Origin: Fictibacillus phosphorivorans
Lineage (GTDB): Bacteria > Bacillota > Bacilli > Bacillales > Fictibacillaceae
Assembly (NCBI RefSeq): GCF_007673525.1
Contig: NZ_VDZU01000001.1
Span: forward strand, 2,864,055-2,928,054
Reading direction: 5' to 3'
DNA length: 64,000 nt
Position numbers and translations under genes: made by a program
The notes under the pieces: generated by a model
The model's database searches: none
What the model saw: the letters and a program-made list of their open reading frames with translations, nothing else
What the model was told of the DNA's origin: nothing
Shown here: positions 16,547 through 25,474 of the stretch, piece by piece
Position numbering within the stretch: position 1 is the stretch's first letter
Layout: each line of letters opens with the position of its first letter

Positions 16547-17057
16547 TATAATCACTCCACTTTTCAGACGTAAGCTTTTTCTTTAAAGATTGAACTGAGC
16601 GATAATAAGTAAGATTCACTTTGTCTATTTTCCATTTCAAAATGTGAGACGTTTCTTCAGGGGTAAAATCTAAAATACCCCTTAAAATGACGACATCTCT
16701 ATAGGAAGCCTTCAACTCAGTAATCGCTTCATATAACTCCTTTTTTCGTTCGTCCTCCAACACCCAGTCGTGAGGAAGTTTACTTTTTTCAGAAAAAATA
16801 CTTTTTAGTTGATTCACAAGAGCATATTGTCGTTTTGTTTTCCGAATGTGATCAATCGCAATATTCCTTGCAATAGAAATAAGCCATGTTTTCGGATCAG
16901 CACGTTGTTCAAATTGATCGATATATTTAAAACCTTTAACAAATGCTTCTTGAACCATATCTTCAACATCTTTTGTGCCTAAATAATAAATGAGAAAGTT
17001 ATAAATATCATTGTGATACAAAGTAAACCACTGTTTAATTCGTTCTTCCTTTTTCAT
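16527..17057 (-). CDS. ECF RNA polymerase sigma factor
   Basis: 176 residues from the ATG at 17057 (GGGAG 7 bases upstream). Region 2 is seen in IYNFLIYYLGTKDVEDMVQE and TWLISIARNIAIDHIRK, region 4 in ELKASYRDVVILRGILDFTPEETSHIL. It directs RNA polymerase to ECF-type promoters; its own promoter (17094-17119) fits this class, so it is probably autoregulated and held inactive by the overlapping membrane protein downstream. Confidence 0.93.
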   Translation of the reverse strand: MKKEERIKQWFTLYHNDIYNFLIYYLGTKDVEDMVQEAFVKGFKYIDQFEQRADPKTWLISIARNIAIDHIRKTKRQYALVNQLKSIFSEKSKLPHDWVLEDERKKELYEAITELKASYRDVVILRGILDFTPEETSHILKWKIDKVNLTYYRSVQSLKKKLTSEKWSDYIDAINR

Positions 17058-17093
17058 CGCTTCACTCCCTCTTCTAGAGCCTCTCATGTATTA

Positions 17094-17119
17094 GACGTTT
17101 AAATAGGAAACTCCTTTCA
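17094..17119 (-). promoter_or_regulatory. ECF-type autoregulatory promoter
   Basis: TGAAAG, 16 bases, then CGTC on the minus strand, ahead of the sigma gene. This matches the Bacillus ECF pattern TGAAAC-N16-CGTC except for the sixth base. Confidence 0.7.
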
Positions 17120-17163
17120 CTAGGACAGAACATTTTCAACCCAACGTTCAAATTTTTATTTTT

Positions 17164-17179
17164 TTGTACTGTTGTACAA
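17164..17179. promoter_or_regulatory. Palindrome in the divergent sigma/17228 gap
   Basis: TTGTAC-TGTT-GTACAA, perfect 6-bp arms. Located between the sigma operon and the divergent beta-rich protein gene. A candidate operator with no identified factor. Confidence 0.4.
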
Positions 17180-17227
17180 GCCATTTTCACCAAGAACCAT
17201 ATATTGAAACAGAGGGGAGGTGATTAC

Positions 17228-17656
17228 TTGGCTAAATTTCTTGATTTAAGAACAAGTCAAAATGCAAGTTATTCTAACTCAATTGCCCAACCTATTACTG
17301 TAGCAGGTGCTCCACAATTATTTGGAAGAATTGGTCTAGGTACTGTTGGTGCTGGCCCCAATATCAGAGTTCTCTTACAAGGTGCCGTTTCATTACAGCT
17401 TCCTCTACTTCCCGCTGTTACAACCATTACGATTCAAGTCGTAAGAGGTACAAGCCCTAACTCTCCTCTAGTTTATTCCGCGAGTGAAAATATGGACCTA
17501 AACATCTTAGGGCCACAAACTTTTGCATTTAACGCTCTTGACTTTAACCCTCCTGCAGATATTCAACAAACATATTCAGCTTATATTTCAGTAAGTTTAG
17601 TGGGCGTTGTCCGTGTAGGACCTGAAAGCTTCTCAGGGGTTGCGGTAAGCGATTAA
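17228..17656 (+). CDS. Beta-rich surface-type protein of unknown function
   Basis: 142 residues. The TTG at 17228 lies 5 bases after GGAGGTG; the earlier TTG at 17204 would read through the ribosome site. The product starts MAKFLDLRTSQNASYSNSIA and is rich in Val, Ser, Thr, Pro and Gly with alternating hydrophobic strands (TITIQVVRG, YISVSLVGVVRVG), like a jelly-roll or the C-terminal beta domain of exosporium and spore-surface proteins. No signal peptide. A spore-surface role is inference only. Confidence 0.6.
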   Translation: MAKFLDLRTSQNASYSNSIAQPITVAGAPQLFGRIGLGTVGAGPNIRVLLQGAVSLQLPLLPAVTTITIQVVRGTSPNSPLVYSASENMDLNILGPQTFAFNALDFNPPADIQQTYSAYISVSLVGVVRVGPESFSGVAVSD

Positions 17657-17663
17657 TAAAAGA

Positions 17664-17694
17664 AAACAACCTTCTTGATGGAGGTTGTTTTTTT
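17664..17694 (+). terminator. Intrinsic terminator
   Basis: AACAACCT / AGGTTGTT hairpin with T7, right after the beta-rich protein gene. Confidence 0.88.
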
Positions 17695-17729
17695 AAAGAG
17701 TGATATGTATTGAAACAAGAGGTGCACAT

Positions 17730-18416
17730 ATGAAGTTACAGGATATAAAAAAAACAATCAGTGCAGTCATTAGTCTTGGAAGTGAATGCGGTCCTGGTAT
17801 TCATCATAGAAGACATTCTTTAAGAAAGACTGCTTTTCCTTTTGATTGGGTTTGCTCTCACTCTTTAGCTAGGATCAATGAGCTTATGAGAACCAAATTT
17901 AAAAGATACATGAAGTTTAGAAATATGCAAAAGATTCATTCTTATAAACCTGGTTTTGTGTTGGCTGATCAAGGAGTTACAACAGGTTCTCATTCCCACT
18001 TCATCAAGGACCTTAAATATAACGTTATATCCGTCCATGATTTCCCTATCGTTACAGGACAGCATTGGATGTTAAACTATCTAAGCTTTAAACGTACCAT
18101 CAAGCAGCGGGTGCAGAGGATGTACGAGTGGTTTAGAAAGAGCTCTTCCCTATTATTTATTAGATGGTCTGTTATTGATATCGATGAAGATCAACTGAAA
18201 AAAGAAACCGCTGAATTAGAGATGGTATTATCTAATTGTGTAAAAGGTAATTTCAATATTCTAATGATATATCCTACAGATAAGGTTGAGGAACATACAG
18301 AAGTAGATTGGGGTATGAAACATGTATGTGTTATTTATGTACCTGTAAGAACAGACCCTATTACAGATAATGATACTTGGGATTACTTATTACATGGTAT
18401 CTCAATAGAAGATTAA
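17730..18416 (+). CDS. DUF1796 putative papain-like cysteine peptidase
   Basis: 228 residues from the ATG at 17730 (GAGGTG 5 bases upstream). The start ISLGSECGPGIHHRRHSLRK followed by TAFPFDWV is the signature of DUF1796, in which the Cys is the presumed nucleophile; later YNVISVHDFP and the LMIYPTD and VCVIYVP strands fit the alpha/beta core. Biological substrate unknown. Monocistronic. Confidence 0.78.
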   Translation: MKLQDIKKTISAVISLGSECGPGIHHRRHSLRKTAFPFDWVCSHSLARINELMRTKFKRYMKFRNMQKIHSYKPGFVLADQGVTTGSHSHFIKDLKYNVISVHDFPIVTGQHWMLNYLSFKRTIKQRVQRMYEWFRKSSSLLFIRWSVIDIDEDQLKKETAELEMVLSNCVKGNFNILMIYPTDKVEEHTEVDWGMKHVCVIYVPVRTDPITDNDTWDYLLHGISIED

Positions 18417-18448
18417 TCAAACATTACCGGGGTGCCAATTAAATTTCA

Positions 18449-18480
18449 GACATCTGCCAGCACTTATTAGATGTTTTTCT
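18449..18480 (+). terminator. Probable terminator
   Basis: ACATCT / AGATGT arms (13-base loop) followed by TTTTTCTT, 30 bases after the DUF1796 gene. Confidence 0.5.
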
Positions 18481-18592
18481 TATTATATTTATAAAATGTA
18501 ATAAAAAGTTTACAGCAGAAGGTTTCCTAGTGAATCATCCTGTGCTACGCTCTTATATAGGATAATATAACTAGATTAGGATGTTTTAAAAG

Positions 18593-18736
18593 ATGTGTGA
18601 TGAACAAATCGCGATAAAAATTATAAAAAAATTAGGCCTCTTATTTGAAGAATATAAATGCTGCAAATGTGAAAAGCACAAGAAAAAGTTGGTACGTGAC
18701 ATTCAGCTTTTGGGTGAAAAACTAGAAGAAATTTAA
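18593..18736 (+). CDS. 47-residue protein with a CCKC cluster
   Basis: Short ORF starting MCDEQIAIKIIKKLGLLFEE and followed by YKCCKCEKHKKKL. AGGATG lies 9 bases upstream of the ATG and a strong terminator follows the stop. The Cys cluster and the basic run suggest a small metal-binding helical protein, but the family is not recognised. The ribosome site is only moderate. Confidence 0.5.
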   Translation: MCDEQIAIKIIKKLGLLFEEYKCCKCEKHKKKLVRDIQLLGEKLEEI

Positions 18737-18755
18737 GACTGATCAACAAGCGAAG

Positions 18756-18785
18756 CTCAACATTTATACAAGTTGAGTTTTTTTG
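18756..18785 (+). terminator. Intrinsic terminator
   Basis: CTCAAC / GTTGAG hairpin followed by T7. It supports a real transcript from the small ORF just upstream. Confidence 0.75.
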
Positions 18786-18797
18786 TCTTTTTAAACT

Positions 18798-18832
18798 AAA
18801 AAAGCCGTCCAGATCATCTGGACGGCTTTTTT
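18798..18832. terminator. Strong terminator of ltaS
   Basis: GCCGTCCAGAT / ATCTGGACGGC perfect stem with A6 and T6 flanks. Confidence 0.93.
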
Positions 18833-18835
18833 GTG

Positions 18836-20782
18836 TTACTCGTTTGTTTCACTTTTAGGTTTTTCTTCTTCTTTAATGTTGTAATCGTACTTAGAAGGAT
18901 CAACTGGCTTGAACCCTTTTACTTTATGGAATCGTAATAAGTCTCCATAAACGGTTCGGTCAGATAGGTCCAACTTCGTCTCTGCTTCTTTTTCGAGGGC
19001 TTTAATTTCTTTTGTTTCCTTTACAGGCTCCCCGGTTTTAGAGTCGTAATATTTACCATCAATTCCTGTTACAGTAGGCGAAACAAAATCACCATTACGC
19101 AACGGTAGTACTTGGTCATGATTTTTAGATAACAGATCAGTACCGAATTGAATGTACTCTTTTGTATCCATTCCTAACAAATGCATAAGCGTTGGACGAA
19201 TATCGATCTGACCTCCAACTTTATCAATGGTTCCACCCTTTAATCCTGGTGCATGAATGAACAATGGTACCTTTTGAAGTTGTGTGTTCTCAAAAGGTGT
19301 GATTTCTTTTCCGAGTACTTTTGCCATTGATTTATTACGCGTTTCAGCGATTCCATAATGGTCACCATACATAACGACCATCGTATTATCGTATAGTCCA
19401 GCCTCTTTTAAGTCAGTAAAGAACTGTTGAAGAGCTTCGTCCATATATCTTGCCGTTTGGAAATAACGGTCTACCGTTCCATCTCCTGTTGTGTGAGGCT
19501 CGATTGTAGCTTCCTCTTCTGTAATCGGATATGGGAAATGGTTTGATAGTGTAATGAATTTAGAGTAGAACGGCTGTTTTAACGATTTCAGCATCGGCAT
19601 AGATTCTTCAAAGAACGGTTTATCTTTTAGACCATAGTTTTCTACGTCTTCTTCGTTCATATCATAATGTTCTGCATCAAAGAACTTTTGATAACCAAAG
19701 CGCTTATAGATCACATCTCGATTCCAGAACGACTTGTAGTTACCATGGAACACAGCTGTCGAATAGCCTTGTTGTTCCATAATGGCTGGTGCAGCTTGAT
19801 AAGTGTTCTCACCTTTTGTAGTAAACGCTGTTCCTTGCGGTAATCCATATAACGAGTTCTCGATCATAAACTCAGCATCAGCTGTTTTACCTTGTGATGT
19901 TTGATGATAAAAATTGTTAAAATACAACGTGTTTTTATCTTGTGTTAACGAGTTTAAGAAAGGTGTTACTTCTTGTCCGTTCAATTTGTAATTAATCGCA
20001 AAATTTTGCAGCGACTCTAAGTGAAGATAGATAACGTTCATGCCTTTTGCTTTTCCGAAATATTCCGGATTCGGTTCAGCATAATTAGCCTTCACATAGT
20101 TCTCCACTTCTGTAACATCATCTGTATCTGCAAGTGCACGCTGAGCAGATGATTTCGAGCTTAATACCGCGTCATAGAGCGTGTAGTTATACATTCCTAA
20201 ATATTTTACAATATAGTTTCGGTCAAACGTTCTAGTCAACAGTTGCGGACGATCCATTTCAGCTAACAACAAGTTTGCAGATAATGCAATAACTGCAGCT
20301 AGACCAACCGTTAAGATACTTTTTCGTTTTACTCTGATTGGTTCTGGATTAATTTTCTTTGTTAAAACTAATACTAACAGTACAACGATATCTAGAAAGA
20401 ACAGTATGTCATACGGATTGAAAAGTGCTCCAATACTGTTTCCGATCGTTCCAGCATTTTTTGTCTGCGTTAAAGTTGGCAGCGTGATAAAATCTGTGAA
20501 AAAACGGTAATAAAGCATATTTGCAAATAACATTAAGGTCATTGCCGTATTGATGATAATCATCCAAACGTATGATTTTCTACCTTTTGCAAACAAGGCA
20601 AATCCTACAAATAAGAGTGCTGAGCCAATTGGGTTGATAAACAGGATGAATTCTTGAAATCCACCTTCGACTCCCAGATTAAATTCCGTTTTATAAGCGG
20701 CATAAGATTTAATCCAAACTAAAACAACTGTAAGCAGGAAAAATCCCATATGTTTGTTCAATATTTGTTTTTGGTTAATCAT
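18836..20782 (-). CDS. ltaS: Lipoteichoic acid synthase (LtaS family)
   Basis: 648 residues. Five N-terminal membrane segments (about 10-215), then the extracellular sulfatase-like domain: NVIYLHLESLQNF with the metal ligand Glu, the nucleophile Thr in TSQGKTADAEF near residue 300, FHGNYKSFWNRDVIY, and VVMYGDHYG with the metal-binding Asp-His. The family transfers glycerol-phosphate from phosphatidylglycerol to grow lipoteichoic acid outside the membrane. Bacillus genomes carry several paralogues (LtaS, YfnI, YqgS, YvgJ); which one this is cannot be decided. Acidic low-complexity C-terminal tail. Confidence 0.93.
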   Translation of the reverse strand: MINQKQILNKHMGFFLLTVVLVWIKSYAAYKTEFNLGVEGGFQEFILFINPIGSALLFVGFALFAKGRKSYVWMIIINTAMTLMLFANMLYYRFFTDFITLPTLTQTKNAGTIGNSIGALFNPYDILFFLDIVVLLVLVLTKKINPEPIRVKRKSILTVGLAAVIALSANLLLAEMDRPQLLTRTFDRNYIVKYLGMYNYTLYDAVLSSKSSAQRALADTDDVTEVENYVKANYAEPNPEYFGKAKGMNVIYLHLESLQNFAINYKLNGQEVTPFLNSLTQDKNTLYFNNFYHQTSQGKTADAEFMIENSLYGLPQGTAFTTKGENTYQAAPAIMEQQGYSTAVFHGNYKSFWNRDVIYKRFGYQKFFDAEHYDMNEEDVENYGLKDKPFFEESMPMLKSLKQPFYSKFITLSNHFPYPITEEEATIEPHTTGDGTVDRYFQTARYMDEALQQFFTDLKEAGLYDNTMVVMYGDHYGIAETRNKSMAKVLGKEITPFENTQLQKVPLFIHAPGLKGGTIDKVGGQIDIRPTLMHLLGMDTKEYIQFGTDLLSKNHDQVLPLRNGDFVSPTVTGIDGKYYDSKTGEPVKETKEIKALEKEAETKLDLSDRTVYGDLLRFHKVKGFKPVDPSKYDYNIKEEEKPKSETNE

Positions 20783-20946
20783 TCTCTCACCTCTAAAGTT
20801 TCGGTAACCAATCTATCATTCTAGTTTAATTTCAGTTCTTTTTCAATACGATCGTGGAAAACAATATAAAAAATAGTACATCTTATTAACTAAAAAGTCA
20901 ACGAAACATACCTTCCTCTTTTTCCATGGGATATTATGGATATCAG

Positions 20947-20974
20947 AAAAAGCTACTCTTCTGAGCAGCTTTTT
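20947..20974. terminator. Terminator of selO
   Basis: AAAAAGCTACTC / GAGCAGCTTTTT stem (one mismatch) with TTCT loop. Confidence 0.75.
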
Positions 20975-21005
20975 ATCTATATGTTCTTCATTTATTTTTA
21001 TGTGA

Positions 21006-22463
21006 TCATGTCCCACAAAATGTTCGGTACGGTCCTTCTGTTTCAGGTGGTAGTTGCGTGTATTCTTCTTGATCTGGTAAATAATCGTAAGGCATAGATA
21101 AGACATGATGAAGTCTTTCCAGTACGCTGTAATCACCATTTTCAGCTGCTTGAATAGCCTCTTCAACTCTATGATTTCTTGGAATGATGGATGGATTATT
21201 GTTTCGCATCAACTGCAATGTTTCTTCCTTGGACTTTGGTTGTCTCGTTTTTCTTTCTTCCCACTTTTGATGCCAAGTCTTAAAATCTTCCGCTTCAAAA
21301 AGATCCGAACAATCTTTGTTGCCAAGCGTTAAGGAACGGAATGTATTCGTATAGTCTGCTTTATGATGAGCCATGAGTGAAAGTAATTCTTCTATAAGAG
21401 ATTGATCTTCTTTCTCTTCATTATATAGTCCAAGCTTTGATCGCATTCCTCTAAAATAGTTAGCATGATACAGATCAGAAAATCCATATAAAACTTCTTG
21501 TGCCAATTCAACTGCCTTTTCTTGTTCATCGTGTAAGAATGGCAATAATGTTTCAGCAAATCGGGCTAGATTCCAACCGGCAATTCGGGGCTGGTTAGCG
21601 TATGCATAACGGCCCTCTCTATCAATTGAACTGAAAACAGTCAGTGGATCATATTTGTCCATGAATGCACATGGGCCATAATCGATCGTTTCTCCGCTGA
21701 TGGTCATGTTGTCGGTGTTCATAACGCCGTGGATGAAACCAACGAGCTGCCACTTCGAAATTAAGTACGCTTGTTGTTCGATCACTTTTTTGAGGAGATT
21801 CAAATATTGATTTTCATCACTTTCCACTTCAGGATAATGACGCTTTATACTATAATCTGCTAACTCTTTCAATTCATCGAGTGTTCCCCATTTTGAAGCA
21901 AACTCAAACGTACCTACTCGTAGATGGCTTGCCGCTACCCGCGTCATGATAGCCCCTGGAAGAGTGTTTTCACGCATGATCGATTCACCTGTCGTTACAA
22001 CTGCCAGACTTCGAGTCGTTGGAATTCCTAGAGCGTGCATCGCTTCACTCACAATATATTCACGAAGCATTGGACCAAGAGCTGCCCGTCCGTCTCCTCC
22101 TCTAGAATAGGGAGTTCTTCCCGAACCTTTTAGTTGAATGTCATAACGTTTTCCATCAGGAGTGATCTGCTCTCCCACCATTAATGCTCGTCCATCACCT
22201 AACATATTAAAATAACCAAACTGATGTCCTGCATATGCTTGTGCTAAGGAAGAACCGCCTTCTGGAAGCATGTTGCCTGCAAATACGTTTACAGCATCTT
22301 CATCTCGAAGAAATTCTACGTTCAATCCAAGAGACGAAGCCACCGATTCATTGAGCACAACTAATTTTGGTGAAACTACTGGGTTTGGGTCAATGATTGA
22401 GAAAAATTTATCTGGTAGTTCAGCATAACTGTTATCTAAATTCCAGCCTGTTACTTTCGTCAT
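21006..22463 (-). CDS. selO: Protein adenylyltransferase SelO (YdiU family)
   Basis: 485 residues from the ATG at 22463 (AAGGTG upstream). Pseudokinase-like fold motifs are plain: [75 protein letters not shown] and DYGPCAFMD. The protein ends TFCGT; the Cys is the position that is selenocysteine in vertebrate SELENOO, here an ordinary TGT codon. Transfers AMP from ATP to protein Ser/Thr/Tyr, linked to redox stress. Confidence 0.96.
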   Translation of the reverse strand: MTKVTGWNLDNSYAELPDKFFSIIDPNPVVSPKLVVLNESVASSLGLNVEFLRDEDAVNVFAGNMLPEGGSSLAQAYAGHQFGYFNMLGDGRALMVGEQITPDGKRYDIQLKGSGRTPYSRGGDGRAALGPMLREYIVSEAMHALGIPTTRSLAVVTTGESIMRENTLPGAIMTRVAASHLRVGTFEFASKWGTLDELKELADYSIKRHYPEVESDENQYLNLLKKVIEQQAYLISKWQLVGFIHGVMNTDNMTISGETIDYGPCAFMDKYDPLTVFSSIDREGRYAYANQPRIAGWNLARFAETLLPFLHDEQEKAVELAQEVLYGFSDLYHANYFRGMRSKLGLYNEEKEDQSLIEELLSLMAHHKADYTNTFRSLTLGNKDCSDLFEAEDFKTWHQKWEERKTRQPKSKEETLQLMRNNNPSIIPRNHRVEEAIQAAENGDYSVLERLHHVLSMPYDYLPDQEEYTQLPPETEGPYRTFCGT

Positions 22464-22585
22464 GAGAAGCACACCTTCTTTTATATGATTAAATCCTTGA
22501 TTTCTAGTTCCACCTTAACATACTAGACCTGTCCTTGTTTGTTATCTGTATATTAATCACATTAAAAAGTAATTAATCATAAGAA

Positions 22586-22610
22586 AACTCGGAAAAATTC
22601 AATCCGAGTT
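22586..22610 (-). terminator. Intrinsic terminator
   Basis: AACTCGG / CCGAGTT hairpin with T4 on the minus strand, after the SunI-like gene. Confidence 0.75.
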
Positions 22611-22632
22611 CTGTCTAAACTATTTTCATTTC

Positions 22633-22884
22633 TTAGGCACTTAGTTTTTTCATAATAGCTGATGGATTAGAAGTAAACAAAATATAGTTTTGTTTTTCTG
22701 TCTCAATAAAGACCCGATCTGTCATACCATACGGGAAACCGATACGGATAGCCTCTTTATCGTCTCCACCATATGTATCGTCTAAACCTACATTAAGAAT
22801 ATCATCGGCAGGAATCTCCACCCTCAATAGCTGCCATCGAATAATAAAGTTGTTATCTATCTTTTTTACACTAACCTCAATCAT
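22633..22884 (-). CDS. SunI/YnzG-family PH-like protein
   Basis: 83 residues; FIIRWQLLRVEIPADDILNV, DDTYGGDDKEAIRIGFPYG and TDRVFIETEKQNYILFT match SunI/YnzG proteins of Bacillus closely in order and length. SunI of the SPbeta prophage gives immunity to sublancin; the chromosomal relatives have unknown roles. No sublancin-like gene is visible nearby, so an immunity function here is not supported by context. Confidence 0.78.
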   Translation of the reverse strand: MIEVSVKKIDNNFIIRWQLLRVEIPADDILNVGLDDTYGGDDKEAIRIGFPYGMTDRVFIETEKQNYILFTSNPSAIMKKLSA

Positions 22885-22973
22885 TGCTCTCCACCCCTAT
22901 TTTTTGTCTTACTAATATTACGGATTAGTAGATGGAAAGTTTCGGTAATCAGAGTTTAAGCTACAGACCCGGT

Positions 22974-23243
22974 TTAATTTCCAAATCCACCGTTACGCCA
23001 TGCTAATCCGACCATCTCCATCAGCAAAAGAGGAACCGCAAGAATGATTGATACAGTTATGGCCAAACCCCGAAAACCGAGGTTCTTGGGAGATCGAAAT
23101 GCAAAATACATAGCAGTGAGCACTCCTCCCCACACGATCAACCGCCAGTATCCAAAAGCAATGGCATAGGTTTGTATCAGTAAAAAGAACGCGACTGTAG
23201 AACCACTTACAAGTAATGAAATCGAACTAAATTTTCCTTTCAA
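22974..23243 (-). CDS. Small membrane protein
   Basis: 89 residues with three hydrophobic segments (about 8-28, 33-48, 57-80). Starts 13 bases after the stop of the lipoprotein gene upstream, so both are likely one operon. Not recognised. Confidence 0.68.
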   Translation of the reverse strand: MKGKFSSISLLVSGSTVAFFLLIQTYAIAFGYWRLIVWGGVLTAMYFAFRSPKNLGFRGLAITVSIILAVPLLLMEMVGLAWRNGGFGN

Positions 23244-23255
23244 ACCAATCCACTC

Positions 23256-23750
23256 CTAGTAGTCCATCGAATTTGCTGATTTCAACAGATCCTCCATCTT
23301 AAAATCAGAACCCATTAACATCATCCCATAATATACATCATCTTTACTCCAACGAATGGATTTAACGTCAGATGATTCAGCTTCAATAATAACCTCAGTT
23401 CCATCTTTCAATTTTGTTGTCTTCTTCTCACCTTCATCATTAAAATTTGCGTTTTTATGTTGAAACGTGGTTACATGAAGGACGGAACCTTTTTCATTGC
23501 CATAAATAAATTCGGTATGTAAGATATCCCCTTTTGGATCTCCCGCCGGTTCTGCAGCATATGTTAATTGGACGTCTTTTGGCTGAAAAGGAAGTTTTTC
23601 TGGAGCTGCCATCTTTTGTTGCACATCTTTTGACAACCGCTCCATCTCTTTCTTCACATTCGGATAATTCATCTTAAGCTTCTCGACAGCTCCTTGATCG
23701 CTGCAAGCTGCCAAGATAATTAAAAGTAACAAGCTCAGTATTTTCTTCAT
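23256..23750 (-). CDS. Lipoprotein of unknown function
   Basis: 164 residues; signal peptide KKILSLLLLIILAAC with lipobox LAAC. The mature domain has alternating strands (VQLTYAAEPAG, GSVLHVTTFQH, TEVIIEAES) such as occur in small DUF4367-like Bacillus lipoproteins; the assignment is tentative. Operonic with the small membrane protein downstream. Confidence 0.72.
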   Translation of the reverse strand: MKKILSLLLLIILAACSDQGAVEKLKMNYPNVKKEMERLSKDVQQKMAAPEKLPFQPKDVQLTYAAEPAGDPKGDILHTEFIYGNEKGSVLHVTTFQHKNANFNDEGEKKTTKLKDGTEVIIEAESSDVKSIRWSKDDVYYGMMLMGSDFKMEDLLKSANSMDY

Positions 23751-23830
23751 ACGATCACCTCTTACTTTTCTATATTCTCTTTTTGGAATATAATTCCTGT
23801 TTCGGAGTAAGCTGTCCTTTCGAAATATAC

Positions 23831-23861
23831 AAAAAAGCTTAGAGATTATCTCACCCTAAGC
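23831..23861 (-). terminator. Intrinsic terminator
   Basis: GCTTAG / CTAAGC hairpin with T6 on the minus strand, after the acetyltransferase gene. Confidence 0.75.
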
Positions 23862-23888
23862 CACTTCCTAATTTATCTTAATAATGTT

Positions 23889-24353
23889 CTATAGAACAAA
23901 TTCCATCGATATTCTCGTGTTTTTATAACCTAGCCTCTTATACAATTGATAAGCAGCTTCATTCTTTCCAAAGACACTTAATCCAATAGACTCTATTCCT
24001 GATTGCTTTAACATACTTTGAAGTATTTCTAACGTTTTCTTCCCGTATCCTTTTCTTCTATGAAGGTCGTCTATGAAAATATGGTACAAATAGGCTTGAT
24101 TAATCTCCGGCATCAATCCATACCAGAGAATTCCTACTTTTTCATAGGTTTTGGAATCTTGAATGTTGTACAAATACTGACCTTCAGTTAACAAGCCATC
24201 TTTCCAAAGATCAGACATCATCATTTCTGATTCTTCTAATGCTGACTGTAACGTTAGGTTGAAGTTCTTAGTGATTTCACAAGCGTAATCTGAAATCATA
24301 AATGCCAGATAATCCTGAAATTCTTGTTCGGTTAATGGTTTTAAATGTATCAT
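23889..24353 (-). CDS. GNAT family N-acetyltransferase
   Basis: 154 residues. C-terminal half has the acetyl-CoA motif YHIFIDDLHRRKGYGKKTLE and the strand/helix GLSVFGKNEAAYQLYKRLGY. Similar in layout to B. subtilis YycN/YobR-type single-domain acetyltransferases. Substrate unknown. Confidence 0.85.
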   Translation of the reverse strand: MIHLKPLTEQEFQDYLAFMISDYACEITKNFNLTLQSALEESEMMMSDLWKDGLLTEGQYLYNIQDSKTYEKVGILWYGLMPEINQAYLYHIFIDDLHRRKGYGKKTLEILQSMLKQSGIESIGLSVFGKNEAAYQLYKRLGYKNTRISMEFVL

Positions 24354-24390
24354 GTTATCTCTCCATTCTAGTAATGATCAATTAGAAGGA

Positions 24391-24468
24391 AGTAAACAAA
24401 GATTCATTCATAGAAAATTGATTAAATAAAATAAAGAGTTACCTCATGAATAAACACCTTTGTTTACT
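24391..24468. repeat. 11-bp perfect inverted repeat pair
   Basis: AGTAAACAAAG (24391-24401) and CTTTGTTTACT (24458-24468), 56 bp apart, in the gap between the GNAT gene and the SDR gene. A second weaker dyad (CTCATGA / TCGTGAG) overlaps the right arm. No transposase and no obvious target duplication. Confidence 0.6.
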
Positions 24469-24570
24469 CGTGAGACCATGTTACACAATTTGTTTGAGAC
24501 ATTCTTATATGCTCCTTTAACTTTCATCATTTTATAAAGTTTATTTTAACATAAAGTTCCAATAAATGAT

Positions 24571-25335
24571 TTAATCCATTATCGAACCGCACGTTACATT
24601 GATAATCGCACCTGTTATAGCACTCGCTCGATCAGAAGCAATAAACACCGCTATATCAGCGACTTCTTTTAACTTTGGAAGGCGTCCTAGCACTGTTCCT
24701 CCCTCCATATATTCTCTCACCTCAGGAAAGTCTGGTTTCCAAGTATCTGGTATAGCATCTAATCTTAAAGATACGACACGAATGCCTTTTGAACCGAGCT
24801 CACCGGCTAAGCTACGTGTGTATCCTTCAATTGCTGCACATGCTGTGGCGAAACCTCCCGTGAAATGATAAGTACGGTCTCTGCCTGATAATGATGAAGA
24901 TGATGCAGAAAGAGTTAAGATCACTCCCGAATTCTGCTTTATCATATGCTTAGCTGCTGCAGTACTTGTGAGAAAATGAGTTTGGACACCGGTCAAAATG
25001 GGAGTCATAAAATCTTCTTGTGCCATTTTGGTGAGTGCCGTTCCTTGAAGATCTCCTCGAATTCCTATTGCGTTAAAGGAAATATCTATCTTTCCAGCAT
25101 GCTTTACGATTCGATTTAGATGCCCTTCTATTTCATTTTGATTAAGAGCATCTACTTTCGTTACTTTCGCCGTGCCTCCAGCATTTGTTATCTCATTTGC
25201 TACAATTTGCAGAGAATCAAGCGATCTTCCGGCTAAAAATACAAAGGCCCCCTCTTCAGCAAAAGCACGTGCAACAGCACCACCTATCGCACCACCCGCT
25301 CCATAAACGACTGCGATTTTGTCTTTCAACAACAT
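24571..25335 (-). CDS. Atypical short-chain dehydrogenase/reductase
   Basis: 254 residues from the ATG at 25335 (GGAGG 7 bases upstream). Rossmann start IAVVYGAGGAIGGAVARAFA, SFNAIGIRG at the NNAG position, and a catalytic-type Ser run TLSASSSS. The usual YxxxK is not seen: the corresponding stretch reads TYHFTGGFATACAAIEGYTR. This divergent group of SDRs is common in Bacillus and its activity is uncertain. Monocistronic. Confidence 0.83.
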   Translation of the reverse strand: MLLKDKIAVVYGAGGAIGGAVARAFAEEGAFVFLAGRSLDSLQIVANEITNAGGTAKVTKVDALNQNEIEGHLNRIVKHAGKIDISFNAIGIRGDLQGTALTKMAQEDFMTPILTGVQTHFLTSTAAAKHMIKQNSGVILTLSASSSSLSGRDRTYHFTGGFATACAAIEGYTRSLAGELGSKGIRVVSLRLDAIPDTWKPDFPEVREYMEGGTVLGRLPKLKEVADIAVFIASDRASAITGAIINVTCGSIMD

Positions 25336-25423
25336 CTTCAGTCCTCCTTTTTTCATTCTTTCAATCAGTATTGCACTTAAACCAAAGCTTTCATTCTTTT
25401 TATCCCTATTTCTTTCGTTCCAT

Positions 25424-25456
25424 AAAAAAGTACATTCTCCTGATTGAAGAATGTAC
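25424..25456 (-). terminator. Intrinsic terminator
   Basis: GTACATTCT / AGAATGTAC stem followed by T6 on the minus strand, after the DinB-family gene. Confidence 0.85.
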
Positions 25457-25474
25457 GGTCTGTTTTATATTCGT

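Noticed and set aside
20843..21166. Minus-strand ORF of 107 codons
   Set aside because: It overlaps the 3' end of selO in another frame, has no ribosome site and no family-like sequence.
21006..22463. Selenocysteine in SelO
   Set aside because: The C-terminal CGT motif uses an ordinary Cys codon (TGT), as in other bacteria.
24391..24468. MITE with terminal inverted repeats
   Set aside because: No flanking target-site duplication and no second copy in the window; kept only as an inverted repeat.
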